From positions 62,001 to 126,000 of the forward strand of contig NZ_JASMWN010000007.1 of NCBI RefSeq assembly GCF_032595355.1: a DNA stretch of 64,000 nucleotides. Reading direction: 5' to 3'. The notes beneath the pieces were generated by a model. The model saw nothing but the letters and a program-made list of their open reading frames with translations, searched no databases and was not told the origin of the DNA. Position numbers and translations under genes: made by a program. Of this stretch, positions 16,748-26,661 are shown piece by piece (the stretch's first letter is position 1; every line of letters begins with the position of its first letter). This stretch comes from Sedimentitalea todarodis (GTDB lineage Bacteria; Pseudomonadota; Alphaproteobacteria; Rhodobacterales; Rhodobacteraceae).

Positions 16748-17300
16748 GCAGCAACCTCCTCAGCCGAGCACAGCGTCTCATAGCGTTTGCAATCTGCCTC
16801 GGACCGCAAAGTCAGTTGCGGATAGGTATAGGTATCGTTCAAAGGTGTGATGATCGGTTCCACCAACTGGTTGATCAGGTTGATGATGGCGGGCAGGCGC
16901 AGGGTGTTTTGTTCCACCGCCAGTTCGCAAGCCGTCTCGACCACCTCGATCCCGTGATCCTGGGCCAGCAGAAGCAGATCAACGAACTCCCGATCTCCGC
17001 CTTTGCCGACCACGTAATGCTCCCTGATCCGATGCATGGCCTCAGGCAGTTGCCAGTCCACAAAGGGGGCACCGTCGCACAGCGCGCCTGGCTTGCGATC
17101 CAGCAGTGGCACGTCATGCCAAGGTTCAAAAATAGCTGACATTGCGGGTGAATCAACGCGTGTGCTCGGCGATGATATCCTGGCCCGACACCAGCACGAT
17201 CCGGCCTGCATAGGCGCAGCGACACATGTTGCCCCGCGAACCGGGATGGCACGCTGTAGCGATTGCTGGCATATTGAACCAGGCAGGTGGAGCGAACACG
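16744..17300 (-). pseudogene. istA: Transposase IstA, C-terminal remnant with frameshifts
   Basis: Three minus-strand frames must be joined to follow the family. N-R-Y-S-V-P-x-x-F-A-G-Q-x-V-S-L-R lies in one frame (to about 17225). A-Y-A-G-R-I-V-L-V-S-G-Q-D-I-I-A-E-H lies in a second (to about 17160). L-L-D-R-K-P-G-A-L-C-D-G-A-P-F-V-D-W-Q-L-P, continuing to the end, lies in a third. That gives at least two frameshifts. The catalytic core (DDE) and the N-terminal helix-turn-helix are absent. No active transposase can come from this copy. Confidence 0.8.
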
Positions 17301-17427
17301 AACGGTCTTCTCGCCAGGGCTTTTGCGGGTTCCATTTGTCTGTCTCATCTTCCACTCCTCAGTGGTTACGATGAGCCAAGAACTCTCTCTTATCAAATGC
17401 CGCTATTTGGACCCATAAGTGCTGACG

Positions 17428-19746
<2,319 letters not shown>

Positions 19747-20077
19747 CTGTGGCTCCTGTATTGCGGGACCAATCTCATAAACGCCCGCCCGACTTCGCAC
19801 CAGCCCCACCGCACACAATTCCTCATATATGCAAATCCCCGGGCCGATCCCGCCGGGGTGCTGGAGCGGACGCCAGAACCCAACGATCCTGGCTCGACCC
19901 CCGACCATCCGCACTCATCAGAAGGGAGCTTTCGCCGCGTTGAACACACACGCGCCTGTCGCCTGAACCGACCAGAGCATCAGCACTTCCGGCCAGTGCG
20001 ATCGAGACCGAACTGCCCTCAATCCGGTCTGCGTCCGGCGCGGAGATGTCCCGCGACGGCAGACTCTTTCTCAGGGC
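19747..20077. other. Region upstream of tex; open frame of unknown meaning
   Basis: The tex frame continues upstream from 19746 to 19914 on the minus strand without a stop. That part encodes a well-behaved peptide with I-Y-E-E-L-C-A-V-G-L-V-R and V-Y-E-I-G-P-A-I-Q-E-P, which looks like real protein rather than noise. It could be an N-terminal extension or the tail of a former gene fused to tex. From 19915 to 20077 I see nothing assignable. Confidence 0.4.
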
Positions 20078-20260
20078 TCAGCTCTGATTTGCACCACGGA
20101 GTTGCCGGATAGAGCGGCGAACCGCGGCCCAGTCCTCGGCCTCTCTGGTCTTGCCTTCATCATCGCATTCGCGCGCCTTGCGGGCCGCTTCTGCCTCGGC
20201 CAGATCGCCGTGGACCTGATAAAGAGCGCGCGCATATTCAGCTGTCTTGGTGGCTTCCAT
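20078..20260 (-). CDS. Small hypothetical protein, 60 residues
   Basis: The ATG at 20260 has a good AAGGAA box about seven bases upstream. The peptide is soluble, helical and highly charged (rich in Ala, Glu, Arg), with segments A-R-A-L-Y-Q-V-H-G-D-L-A-E-A-E-A-A and D-D-E-G-K-T-R-E-A-E-D-W-A-A-V. Short proteins of this style occur in many Rhodobacteraceae, but I cannot name a family or function. It stands alone, and no terminator is seen. The ribosome site and composition argue that it is expressed. Confidence 0.6.
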   Translation of the reverse strand: MEATKTAEYARALYQVHGDLAEAEAARKARECDDEGKTREAEDWAAVRRSIRQLRGANQS

Positions 20261-20580
20261 GTCGGGTTTCCTTTTCTATCGAAATTGAACATACCGACCC
20301 CCCGGATCGTCCCCGGAGGATTCTGACACCTCGCGAGTTTACACCATTTCTCGGGATTCTTCACTTTCTGCGGAAAACGGTTCCGTTTCAGCATCTATCC
20401 GCCACGCCGAACGCTGCAAGATCGCGGCCCCGGACGAACCGTTTTGCCCGCCCCACCGTTGCAGGTCCCCGGCTGTCAGCAGTGGTTGAATGGTATGCGC
20501 GACATTCGGCGCAAACCGGGTGTCCTCTGATATGCTGAGAAGGGTTGCGGGTCTTTTCCGGGTCGATCGCGCCGACAGGA
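20261..20580. other. Intergenic region between small ORF and hipA
   Basis: A minus-strand frame is open over 20339-20629, overlapping the hipA end, but it has no ribosome site, family pattern or codon bias that I trust. I found no convincing terminator for hipA. Nothing else is seen. Confidence 0.4.
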
Positions 20581-21876
20581 TTACATCCGGGCCATCCGCT
20601 GATCGAACCCGCGCCTGACGGACTCGCAAAGCGCGCCGGGGAAACCGGTGGGCATCTCTTTCAGGGCCAAGGCAAACGCCTCCTCGGACCGGGCGGCGAT
20701 GTCGTGGTATATCTGCGCGACCTGTTCGCGCGAAAGCCCCGCTGCCACGCCTGTCTCGACAAAGTGCCGACCCAGGATGTCCGCAACCTTGTAGTGCCGG
20801 TTCTTGCCCGCCCGCATCGCAAGCTTCATCTCCTTGATCTGAAGCTGCCCTGCATCCAGCGACGGCTGTACGGTCAGCACGTCATAGAGCGGCGTCATGG
20901 TGAACCGACCCCCCGGCATCAGCGCGATGCTGAAATTCTTGGCATGACCATCCGTGGCGCCGATCAGCCAGAACAGGACATTGGCCGTGAAAAAATCGAT
21001 ACGATCGCGCTGCGGGTCGTCGCTGCCCTGCAGCAGATCGCAGATTTCGACAATACCGGGGCCGCCCTCGTTTTGGTACTTTCGTGTCGGTGGCGCCGAC
21101 AGGGCCTGACAGCAATCCTCCTGTGGCAAGCGGATCAACCGGCCATCCCGCGCCTGCAGGCGGTCAAATCGTTCGATGACCAGCGCCTTGGTGTCCGCGA
21201 AAGTCGCGATTTCAGTTTTGGCGACGGGCAGGCCAAAACCTGCCATCAACCTCAGACAGAAATGCTCGTTCTCTATGCTGTCGGTCAGGTCCATGCCATT
21301 GGGCAGGGTGCCGATCGCAGGTTTCAGGATATGCGTCGTGGGCGTTGTCCCTGTTGGTTCGATCCACTGGCCTTCGTGGAAAAGCAGCGCGGTCTTTTCC
21401 TGCGCACCGGCGACGGAAATTCTGAAATCCCGCTCGCGGCGGATGCCAAGCGGCACTCGCCCCAGGTCCCTGAGCATGTCGGCGACCTGCGCGTCGCTCA
21501 GCGGCTCGCCGGTCAGGGCACCGGCCTGCGGCTCCTCCCCTTCGGGCAGGAATTGCAACGCCCCCACGCAGTCCCGGCCAATCCGGGCGAGCATGCTGTA
21601 GGCGTCCAGCCCGTCTGCACCAACTCGTTCGGCCACCCGCCGGCGAATGTCGTCATTATCCGGCAGCAGGTTGTCGAAAACGGCGATGACCGGCGGGCCG
21701 ACATACCGCCCCGGACGCAAGGGAAGCGAGCGCGAAACCGGCATTGTGTTTTCCCATGCCAGCCACTCCGCGGCATAGGTAAAGGCAAAGGCCCCGGTCG
21801 GTTCGCGAAAGAACTGTCCGACCTTGCGGCGGTTCATGTAGACATCCAGCGGCGCATAGGTGCGCTTGCGCCCCAT
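20581..21876 (-). CDS. hipA: HipA serine/threonine kinase toxin
   Basis: This 431-residue protein has a Couple_hipA N-terminal domain at about 10-110 and a HipA kinase domain at about 150-410. In E. coli, HipA phosphorylates glutamyl-tRNA synthetase and causes persistence. The key residues fall close to the E. coli numbering: the P-loop autophosphorylation Ser154 in I-S-V-A-G-A-Q-E-K-T, catalytic Asp309 in G-A-T-D-G-H-A-K-N with Asn314, and metal-binding Asp332 in T-P-L-Y-D-V. All are intact, so the toxin should be active. Its ATG shares one base with the hipB stop (TGATG). Expression must follow hipB and the operators at 22151-22222. Confidence 0.93.
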   Translation of the reverse strand: MGRKRTYAPLDVYMNRRKVGQFFREPTGAFAFTYAAEWLAWENTMPVSRSLPLRPGRYVGPPVIAVFDNLLPDNDDIRRRVAERVGADGLDAYSMLARIGRDCVGALQFLPEGEEPQAGALTGEPLSDAQVADMLRDLGRVPLGIRRERDFRISVAGAQEKTALLFHEGQWIEPTGTTPTTHILKPAIGTLPNGMDLTDSIENEHFCLRLMAGFGLPVAKTEIATFADTKALVIERFDRLQARDGRLIRLPQEDCCQALSAPPTRKYQNEGGPGIVEICDLLQGSDDPQRDRIDFFTANVLFWLIGATDGHAKNFSIALMPGGRFTMTPLYDVLTVQPSLDAGQLQIKEMKLAMRAGKNRHYKVADILGRHFVETGVAAGLSREQVAQIYHDIAARSEEAFALALKEMPTGFPGALCESVRRGFDQRMARM

Positions 21877-22127
21877 CAGAAGATATCCTCAAGATCGCCG
21901 GGCGTCATCTTGCTGCGCGGGACAATGTGGATTTCGAGGTCAAGGGCGGCCAGCAGATCAAAGACCGTTTCGAGCTTGGCCCCGCTTGTGCTGGTCTCGA
22001 TGTTCGAGATCGTGCGCTGCCAGACACCCGCGCGACTGGCAAGCTCGCCTTGCGTCAGGCCCTTTGCCTTGCGTGCATTGCGCAGCAGGTTGCCGATATC
22101 TTTGGTGGTTCGGGCAATCTGATTCAT
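21876..22127 (-). CDS. hipB: HipB-type helix-turn-helix antitoxin
   Basis: This 83-residue XRE/Cro-type protein has a helix-turn-helix at about 22-45 (T-Q-G-E-L-A-S-R-A-G-V-W-Q-R-T-I-S-N-I-E). A short C-terminal strand for dimerisation follows (L-D-L-E-I-H-I-V-P). HipB binds HipA and represses the operon. An AAGGA box sits seven bases upstream of its ATG. Three matching palindromes lie 24-95 bases upstream of the ATG and are the expected binding sites. The order antitoxin then toxin, with a one-base overlap, is usual for hipBA. Confidence 0.92.
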   Translation of the reverse strand: MNQIARTTKDIGNLLRNARKAKGLTQGELASRAGVWQRTISNIETSTSGAKLETVFDLLAALDLEIHIVPRSKMTPGDLEDIF

Positions 22128-22150
22128 GACGGCGATCCTTTCGCCAGCAG

Positions 22151-22222
22151 TATGATCATTGGATCATAAATCGTCAATATGCTTTATAGATCATAAAAGG
22201 CGCCTATGATCACGGGATCATA
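22151..22222 (-). promoter_or_regulatory. Three phased HipB operators
   Basis: Two perfect palindromes TATGATC-N4-GATCATA lie at 22151-22168 and 22205-22222. A third imperfect copy (TATGCTT-N4-GATCATA, five of seven matches in its left arm) lies between them at 22178-22195. Their starts are exactly 27 bp apart. This is the same palindrome-N-palindrome logic as E. coli hipBA, with a different sequence. The promoter probably lies among these sites. Confidence 0.75.
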
Positions 22223-22459
22223 CGCAAGGCCTATGCCGTGCAGATCATATGCCGCCCCAATCCCTGTCCGATTTCCTGTGGCAATTGCCAACGCCTTGGC
22301 ACCACGCTGTGGATATTGACCGCCTGCGAGTTCATAGATTCCGTGTAATGCGCGCCATCTGAATCACACAGCAGACGAGTGCAATGCAATCCAGGAGTTT
22401 GTGCCACCACCCTTGCATTCGGGCACGCCCTGTGACGACCAAAACCAACCCGATAGGTC

Positions 22460-23215
22460 TTACGTGACGGTGCCCAGCCAATAGTGATCGCCCAGTTCGC
22501 GCCCAACGTGGCGAAGTGCATCCGTGAGCAGTGCAGCGACCACTTCGGGATCGCCCAGACCCACAGGGAACGACAGGCTGAGGCCGATTGCACAGTTCGA
22601 TACCGCCCCATAGATGGCACCGCCAACCGAAATGACACCGGGAAACGCCTCCTGCGCCGAAGCCGCGTAGCCCTTTGAGCGGATATTCCTGATATCCGTC
22701 AGAAGCGCGAGAGGTGTCGCGATTGTGTGATCTGTTTCTCTTGGAAGTCTATCATCATAGAGCGCCGAAATTGCACTGTCGGGAAGGCGGCTGAGGAGCG
22801 CCTTCCCAACGGCGGTGGCGTGAGCGGGCAGGCTTTGGCCCAGCCGGACGGTGAATTGTGATGGCACCTGTCCCTGATGCTGACGCAGCAGAACGATATT
22901 GGCGCTGTTCAACACCGCCATCCACGACGTGAACCCGGTCGCCAGCGTCAGGGACATCATCGCTTGTTCGATCAGTTCCGCGTCATACCCAACGGCGTGA
23001 TAGCCGACGCCAAGACGCCATGCGAGCGGCCCGGGCGAGTAGCGCCGGGACTTTGCATCCTGTTCAACAAGACCGCCGGTTCGCAGCGATGACATAAGCC
23101 GGGACGCGCTGCTGCGCGGCAAATCCAGACGCTTGCCGATCTCCGCGACCGCCACCGGTTCGGACGAGTCCGCTATCATTGACAATGCCGCCATGGCGTT
23201 CTGCAAGGTTTTCAT
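22460..23215 (-). CDS. IclR family transcriptional regulator
   Basis: This 251-residue regulator has an N-terminal winged helix at about 5-65 (A-E-I-G-K-R-L-D-L-P-R-S-S-A-S-R-L-M) and an IclR effector domain at about 75-245. The effector domain contains L-G-Q-S-L-P-A-H-A-T-A-V-G-K-A-L-L near 130 and a late I-G-L-S-L-S-F-P-V-G-L. The ATG at 23215 follows a GTG at 23218, and either could serve. It is divergent from the ThDP-enzyme gene at 23350, with about 130 bp between, so it probably controls that gene and its own. Effector unknown. Confidence 0.9.
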   Translation of the reverse strand: MKTLQNAMAALSMIADSSEPVAVAEIGKRLDLPRSSASRLMSSLRTGGLVEQDAKSRRYSPGPLAWRLGVGYHAVGYDAELIEQAMMSLTLATGFTSWMAVLNSANIVLLRQHQGQVPSQFTVRLGQSLPAHATAVGKALLSRLPDSAISALYDDRLPRETDHTIATPLALLTDIRNIRSKGYAASAQEAFPGVISVGGAIYGAVSNCAIGLSLSFPVGLGDPEVVAALLTDALRHVGRELGDHYWLGTVT

Positions 23216-23349
23216 CACAACGTCTCACTATCTGGAACATATCATTGGAGACTGCGCGGAATTCAAGAAGATATGCAAATCATAAGTTGACGGCACCAAA
23301 ATACACCGTGCAACCTTCTACTGCCGTCTCATATAGTGGAGCATCAAAC

Positions 23350-25077
23350 ATGACTGCGAATGTTGCGAGGAGCAAAAAGAAGACGGCAAAAGTCGCGGCA
23401 CTCATCGCCGAAATGCTGGAAGCCTATGGTGTCGAATACATATTTGGCATGGAGGATCCGGTGCAACTGTATCACCATCTGAACCGCGACCGGATCCGGC
23501 CAATCACCATCCGCGACGAGAAACACGGTGCCATCATGGCTCATGGCTATGCCAAAACGGCGCGACGGCCCGGCATATGTGCATCCACCTTTGGCCCCGG
23601 CGCCACCAATCTCTCAACCGGATTGCTTGAGGCCCAGAAATCCTCTGTGCCGGTTATTGCATTCATTCAGGAAATCCCCGCAAAGGACCGCGATCGGCAC
23701 GCCAGCAGTGAGATCGACCACATCGTGGCATTGGCACCGTTCACAAAAAAGGTGTACCGCATCGATACGGCCGAACGATGTTGCGAGGTCGTACGCCGCG
23801 CCTTTCGCATGGCGACAAGCGGGCGGCCCGGTCCGGTGGTGGTGCTGTGCCCGGCGGACATCATGACACAGCAGACCGCCGCGTTAGTCTTTGCCGAAGA
23901 GGCGTTTGCCCGTTTCCCAGCTTACCGGACACGCCCGGCAGCCGATGAAGTAGACGCCGCCGCGCGGTTGCTGGCGGCGGCCGAGCGTCCAGTCCTGATC
24001 GCGGGCGGCGGCACCATCCTGTCCGGAGCCTCAGATGAGATGATTGCACTGGCCGAGCGCCTTGGCGCCCCGGTTGCCACAACCATGACCGGTCGCGGCA
24101 CGATCCCGGACGCCCATGGCCTGTCGGTCGGCGCCCTAGGCTCCTCCACGGGTGGAACGCTGGGGCGGGGTCGGATCGCCAATGAGGCGGTTGCCAACAG
24201 CGATCTGGTTCTGATCGCCGGGTCACGAACGGGCCAGATCTGCTATATGAACTGGCAACAGCCCGGACCGGACACCAAGGTGATCCACCTCGATATCGAT
24301 CCGGAAGAGCCTGGCAGAAACTTCCGCACCGACATTACCCTGATTGGCGATGTGCGCGAAACCCTGCGTGATTTGATCGCACATCCGGCAACGGATCGGC
24401 CCGGTGCCGCGGTCAGGCAGATCAGCGCCTACGCACGGCGCAAGGAAGACTGGCACACGGAATTCCGCGCTGCCGCTTTTGGCAATGCAACGCCGGTGCG
24501 CCCGGAAAGGGTGCTGGCCGAGATTTCCAGCCGAATGAACGCGGATACCATCATCGTCAACGATGCGAGTTACTCCTCGGGCTGGACATTCAGCCATGTC
24601 GACAATGTCGCCATAGGGGCCGATATCCTGTCACCTCGCGGCACGGGCGGTATCGGTTGGTCGGTGCCCGCGGCATTGGGTGCCAAGTTGGCAAGACCCG
24701 ATTCCAAGGTGATCTGCATCACCGGCGACGGTGCCTTCGGTTACGTCATGGCGGAACTGGAAACGGCCGCCCGATGCGCAATACCGATCGTCGTCGTCGT
24801 TCTGAACAACGCGACGCTCGGCTTCCAACGCCACTTCGAAAACAAGCTGTTTGGCAGCTATGGCGAGTGTGACCTGACTGATATCGACCATGCGAAACTG
24901 GCCCAGGCGCTGAATTGCGACGGCGCGCGCGTGACCGACCCCGAGGCATTTGCGGCGGCACTTGAGCACGGACTGAAATCGGAACGCCTCTATCTGATTG
25001 ACGTCGTGATCGACGACAACGCCATGGCACCGATCATCGGCCTTGATGCACCCACGGACGCGGCAGAAACCCACTAG
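23350..25077 (+). CDS. Thiamine diphosphate-dependent enzyme, acetolactate synthase-like
   Basis: This 575-residue protein has the three-domain order of the acetohydroxyacid synthase family. The N-terminal ThDP domain has the activating Glu in R-D-E-K-H-G-A near 56. The central domain carries L-I-A-G-G-G near 220. The C-terminal ThDP domain has G-D-G-A-F-G-Y-V near 459 and L-N-N-A-T-L-G-F near 487, the G-D-G...N-N cofactor motif. It is not a housekeeping IlvB, and no small subunit is present. It lacks the N-terminal motif of sulfoacetaldehyde acetyltransferase (Xsc). The substrate is probably a 2-keto acid. GGAG lies nine bases before the ATG; earlier in-frame starts lie over the divergent promoter. 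Confidence 0.85.
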   Translation: MTANVARSKKKTAKVAALIAEMLEAYGVEYIFGMEDPVQLYHHLNRDRIRPITIRDEKHGAIMAHGYAKTARRPGICASTFGPGATNLSTGLLEAQKSSVPVIAFIQEIPAKDRDRHASSEIDHIVALAPFTKKVYRIDTAERCCEVVRRAFRMATSGRPGPVVVLCPADIMTQQTAALVFAEEAFARFPAYRTRPAADEVDAAARLLAAAERPVLIAGGGTILSGASDEMIALAERLGAPVATTMTGRGTIPDAHGLSVGALGSSTGGTLGRGRIANEAVANSDLVLIAGSRTGQICYMNWQQPGPDTKVIHLDIDPEEPGRNFRTDITLIGDVRETLRDLIAHPATDRPGAAVRQISAYARRKEDWHTEFRAAAFGNATPVRPERVLAEISSRMNADTIIVNDASYSSGWTFSHVDNVAIGADILSPRGTGGIGWSVPAALGAKLARPDSKVICITGDGAFGYVMAELETAARCAIPIVVVVLNNATLGFQRHFENKLFGSYGECDLTDIDHAKLAQALNCDGARVTDPEAFAAALEHGLKSERLYLIDVVIDDNAMAPIIGLDAPTDAAETH

Positions 25078-25118
25078 GGCTTCATTTCTGATCCCGATCT
25101 GAAAGAAAGGATATCGCG

Positions 25119-25592
25119 ATGTTGGAAATAAGGCGGATCGACCCGTTATCCGACGATGGCACGAACCTGTTTCAGCGGCTGTCGCAGGAACAGATCGACC
25201 GGTACGGGCGCGACGGGGGCCGCAAGCTGGTTGATCTTGCACGTGAGGATGTGCTGTTCATGGCTGCCTATCTGGATGGCGTTCCCGTCGCCTGCGGTGC
25301 GGTTGTGCCGTTCGACAAAAGCGTGGGCGAGCTGAGCCGCATTTTCGTAGACCCATCGGCGCGGAAAAACGGTGTCGGAACGGCGGTCATGGGTGCTTTG
25401 GAAGAGGCAATTCATGGGCGCTATTCCCGTCTTGTTCTGGAAACGGGGACGGAGCAGCCCGAATCCATGCACCTCTATGAGAAATGTGGCTACACACCGA
25501 TCACATGCTGGGGGGAAAGCGCTAACAACTCCAAAAGCCGCTGCTACGAAAAACAACTTTCAGCCGGCCCAAAAGGGACGCCCGATGCCTGA
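25119..25592 (+). CDS. GNAT family N-acetyltransferase
   Basis: This 157-residue protein shows the GNAT core: a strand with F-M-A-A-Y-L-D-G near 47, L-S-R-I-F-V-D-P near 73, then the acetyl-CoA loop R-K-N-G-V-G-T-A-V near 83. A late strand-helix L-Y-E-K-C-G-Y-T-P-I near 122 completes the fold. The acceptor cannot be predicted. It lies 41 bp after the ThDP enzyme on the same strand, so the two probably share a transcript. AAAGGATATCGCG before the ATG provides a ribosome site. Its stop directly abuts the convergent GntR gene with no gap. Confidence 0.88.
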   Translation: MLEIRRIDPLSDDGTNLFQRLSQEQIDRYGRDGGRKLVDLAREDVLFMAAYLDGVPVACGAVVPFDKSVGELSRIFVDPSARKNGVGTAVMGALEEAIHGRYSRLVLETGTEQPESMHLYEKCGYTPITCWGESANNSKSRCYEKQLSAGPKGTPDA

Positions 25593-26312
25593 TCAGGTTT
25601 CGTCGCCGAGGTATATCTTGACGACTGCTTCGCGGGCAATCTCCGTGACGTCGTTCAGCATAAGGCTGATGTGGCGGGACATCAGGGAAACGGCTGCATC
25701 CACATTCTTTGCTTTGATTTCCGAGATGATCTGCCCATGCTCGACATTGGTGACCATGTTGCAATCCTCACGCCCCAACGCGACCAGACGCAGAAAGCGA
25801 ATGCGCGAGTTGAGGTCGCGCAGCATTCGCAGTGCCTCGCTGTTGCGCGATCCTTCGGCGATCCACTCGTGGAATTTCTCGTCCTCGTCCACAATCGCTT
25901 TGATCGACATCGATCCCCGATTTTCCTGGAACCTGCGCCAATGATCTTCGAGCGTCCGGATATCGTCTTTGGTTGCGCGTTCGCAAAACAGCCGCACGGA
26001 CAGCACTTCGATTGCGCCGCGCATTTCAAAGAGCGACCGGATTGTGTCGATATCTATGGACGGGCGAAAAAAACCCTTGTTCGGAACAAGCCTAAGCAGG
26101 CCCTCGCTGACCAGTCGGTGCAGGGCGGCACGCACGGGCGTCCGGCTGACGTTCAATTCGGCCGCGAGATGAACTTCATTCACCCGGTCACCGGGGCGCA
26201 GTTCGTAGTTGATCGCCTTTTCGCGCAGCAATTCATAGACGCGCTCACCGGTATCGGCCGCGCGCGGTTTCGGCGTCATTTCGTCCGGCAGGATAGGTTG
26301 TTCTTTCGCCAT
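25593..26312 (-). CDS. GntR family regulator, FadR/FCD subgroup
   Basis: This 239-residue protein has an N-terminal winged helix at about 18-85 (E-V-H-L-A-A-E-L-N-V-S-R-T-P-V-R-A-A-L). An all-helical FCD ligand domain follows at about 95-225. In it R-S-L-F-E-M-R-G-A-I-E near 104 and D-E-K-F-H-E-W near 148 supply metal-binding residues, with later His residues completing the site. Ligands of such domains are mostly small organic acids or amino acids. It is divergent from the peptide-type ABC operon starting at 26662 and probably regulates it. A perfect TGTATACA palindrome lies between them. Confidence 0.9.
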   Translation of the reverse strand: MAKEQPILPDEMTPKPRAADTGERVYELLREKAINYELRPGDRVNEVHLAAELNVSRTPVRAALHRLVSEGLLRLVPNKGFFRPSIDIDTIRSLFEMRGAIEVLSVRLFCERATKDDIRTLEDHWRRFQENRGSMSIKAIVDEDEKFHEWIAEGSRNSEALRMLRDLNSRIRFLRLVALGREDCNMVTNVEHGQIISEIKAKNVDAAVSLMSRHISLMLNDVTEIAREAVVKIYLGDET

Positions 26313-26661
26313 TTCTCGCGCCGTTCCGTTCGGTCTTGTAAACGCACCCTATGACGCGGATTGCGTCAAACTGTCAATGAATAAGCCAAGTGCATGGCCT
26401 AGCCTACCTAGAATCTTAACTGTATACACCTGATGATGCAACGATGCCTTTAGTATTGATTTTTGAACTGTATGCGATCAGGATCGCCGGAACGATGGAC
26501 GAGCCACGCGGTGGGAGGCGCGCAAGTCAGGTTAATGATCAGTCCCGACGTGCGACCGTCGCCCTCGCCAGGTGCCTGACGCGTAGGTTGGGCACCGTGA
26601 CGGTCGAGACCCTTGGGTGGCTCATCAAAGAAGTTCACAAGCCGGAATAATCATAAAAGGG
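26313..26661. promoter_or_regulatory. Divergent GntR/ABC-operon control region
   Basis: This 349-bp region separates the GntR gene from the ABC operon. An 8-bp perfect palindrome TGTATACA at 26421-26428 resembles operators of FCD-type GntR proteins (core GTATAC). An AT-rich stretch around 26395-26470 would suit promoters. The right half (26480-26640) is GC-rich and has no gene with ribosome site or family pattern. No other clear element is seen. Confidence 0.4.

Larger units (their letters stand above)
15888..17300 (-). mobile_element. IS21-family element remnant
   Basis: The left end starts near 15888 with TGTCAATGAGC and carries two spaced GACCC sub-repeats (about 15908 and 15933), as in IS21-type multiple terminal repeats. 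It holds an intact-length istB and the decayed C-terminal third of istA. Homology to istA stops near 17300, so about two thirds of istA and the right end are missing. No target duplication can be determined because of this loss. The element cuts the arylsulfatase fragment on one side and lies about 130 bp from the tex stop codon on the other. Confidence 0.8.

Noticed and set aside
23350..25077. Assignment of the ThDP enzyme as Xsc to complete sulfoacetate degradation
   Set aside because: Its N-terminal active-site region and overall motifs are acetolactate synthase-like and do not match sulfoacetaldehyde acetyltransferase. It is also under a separate IclR regulator.
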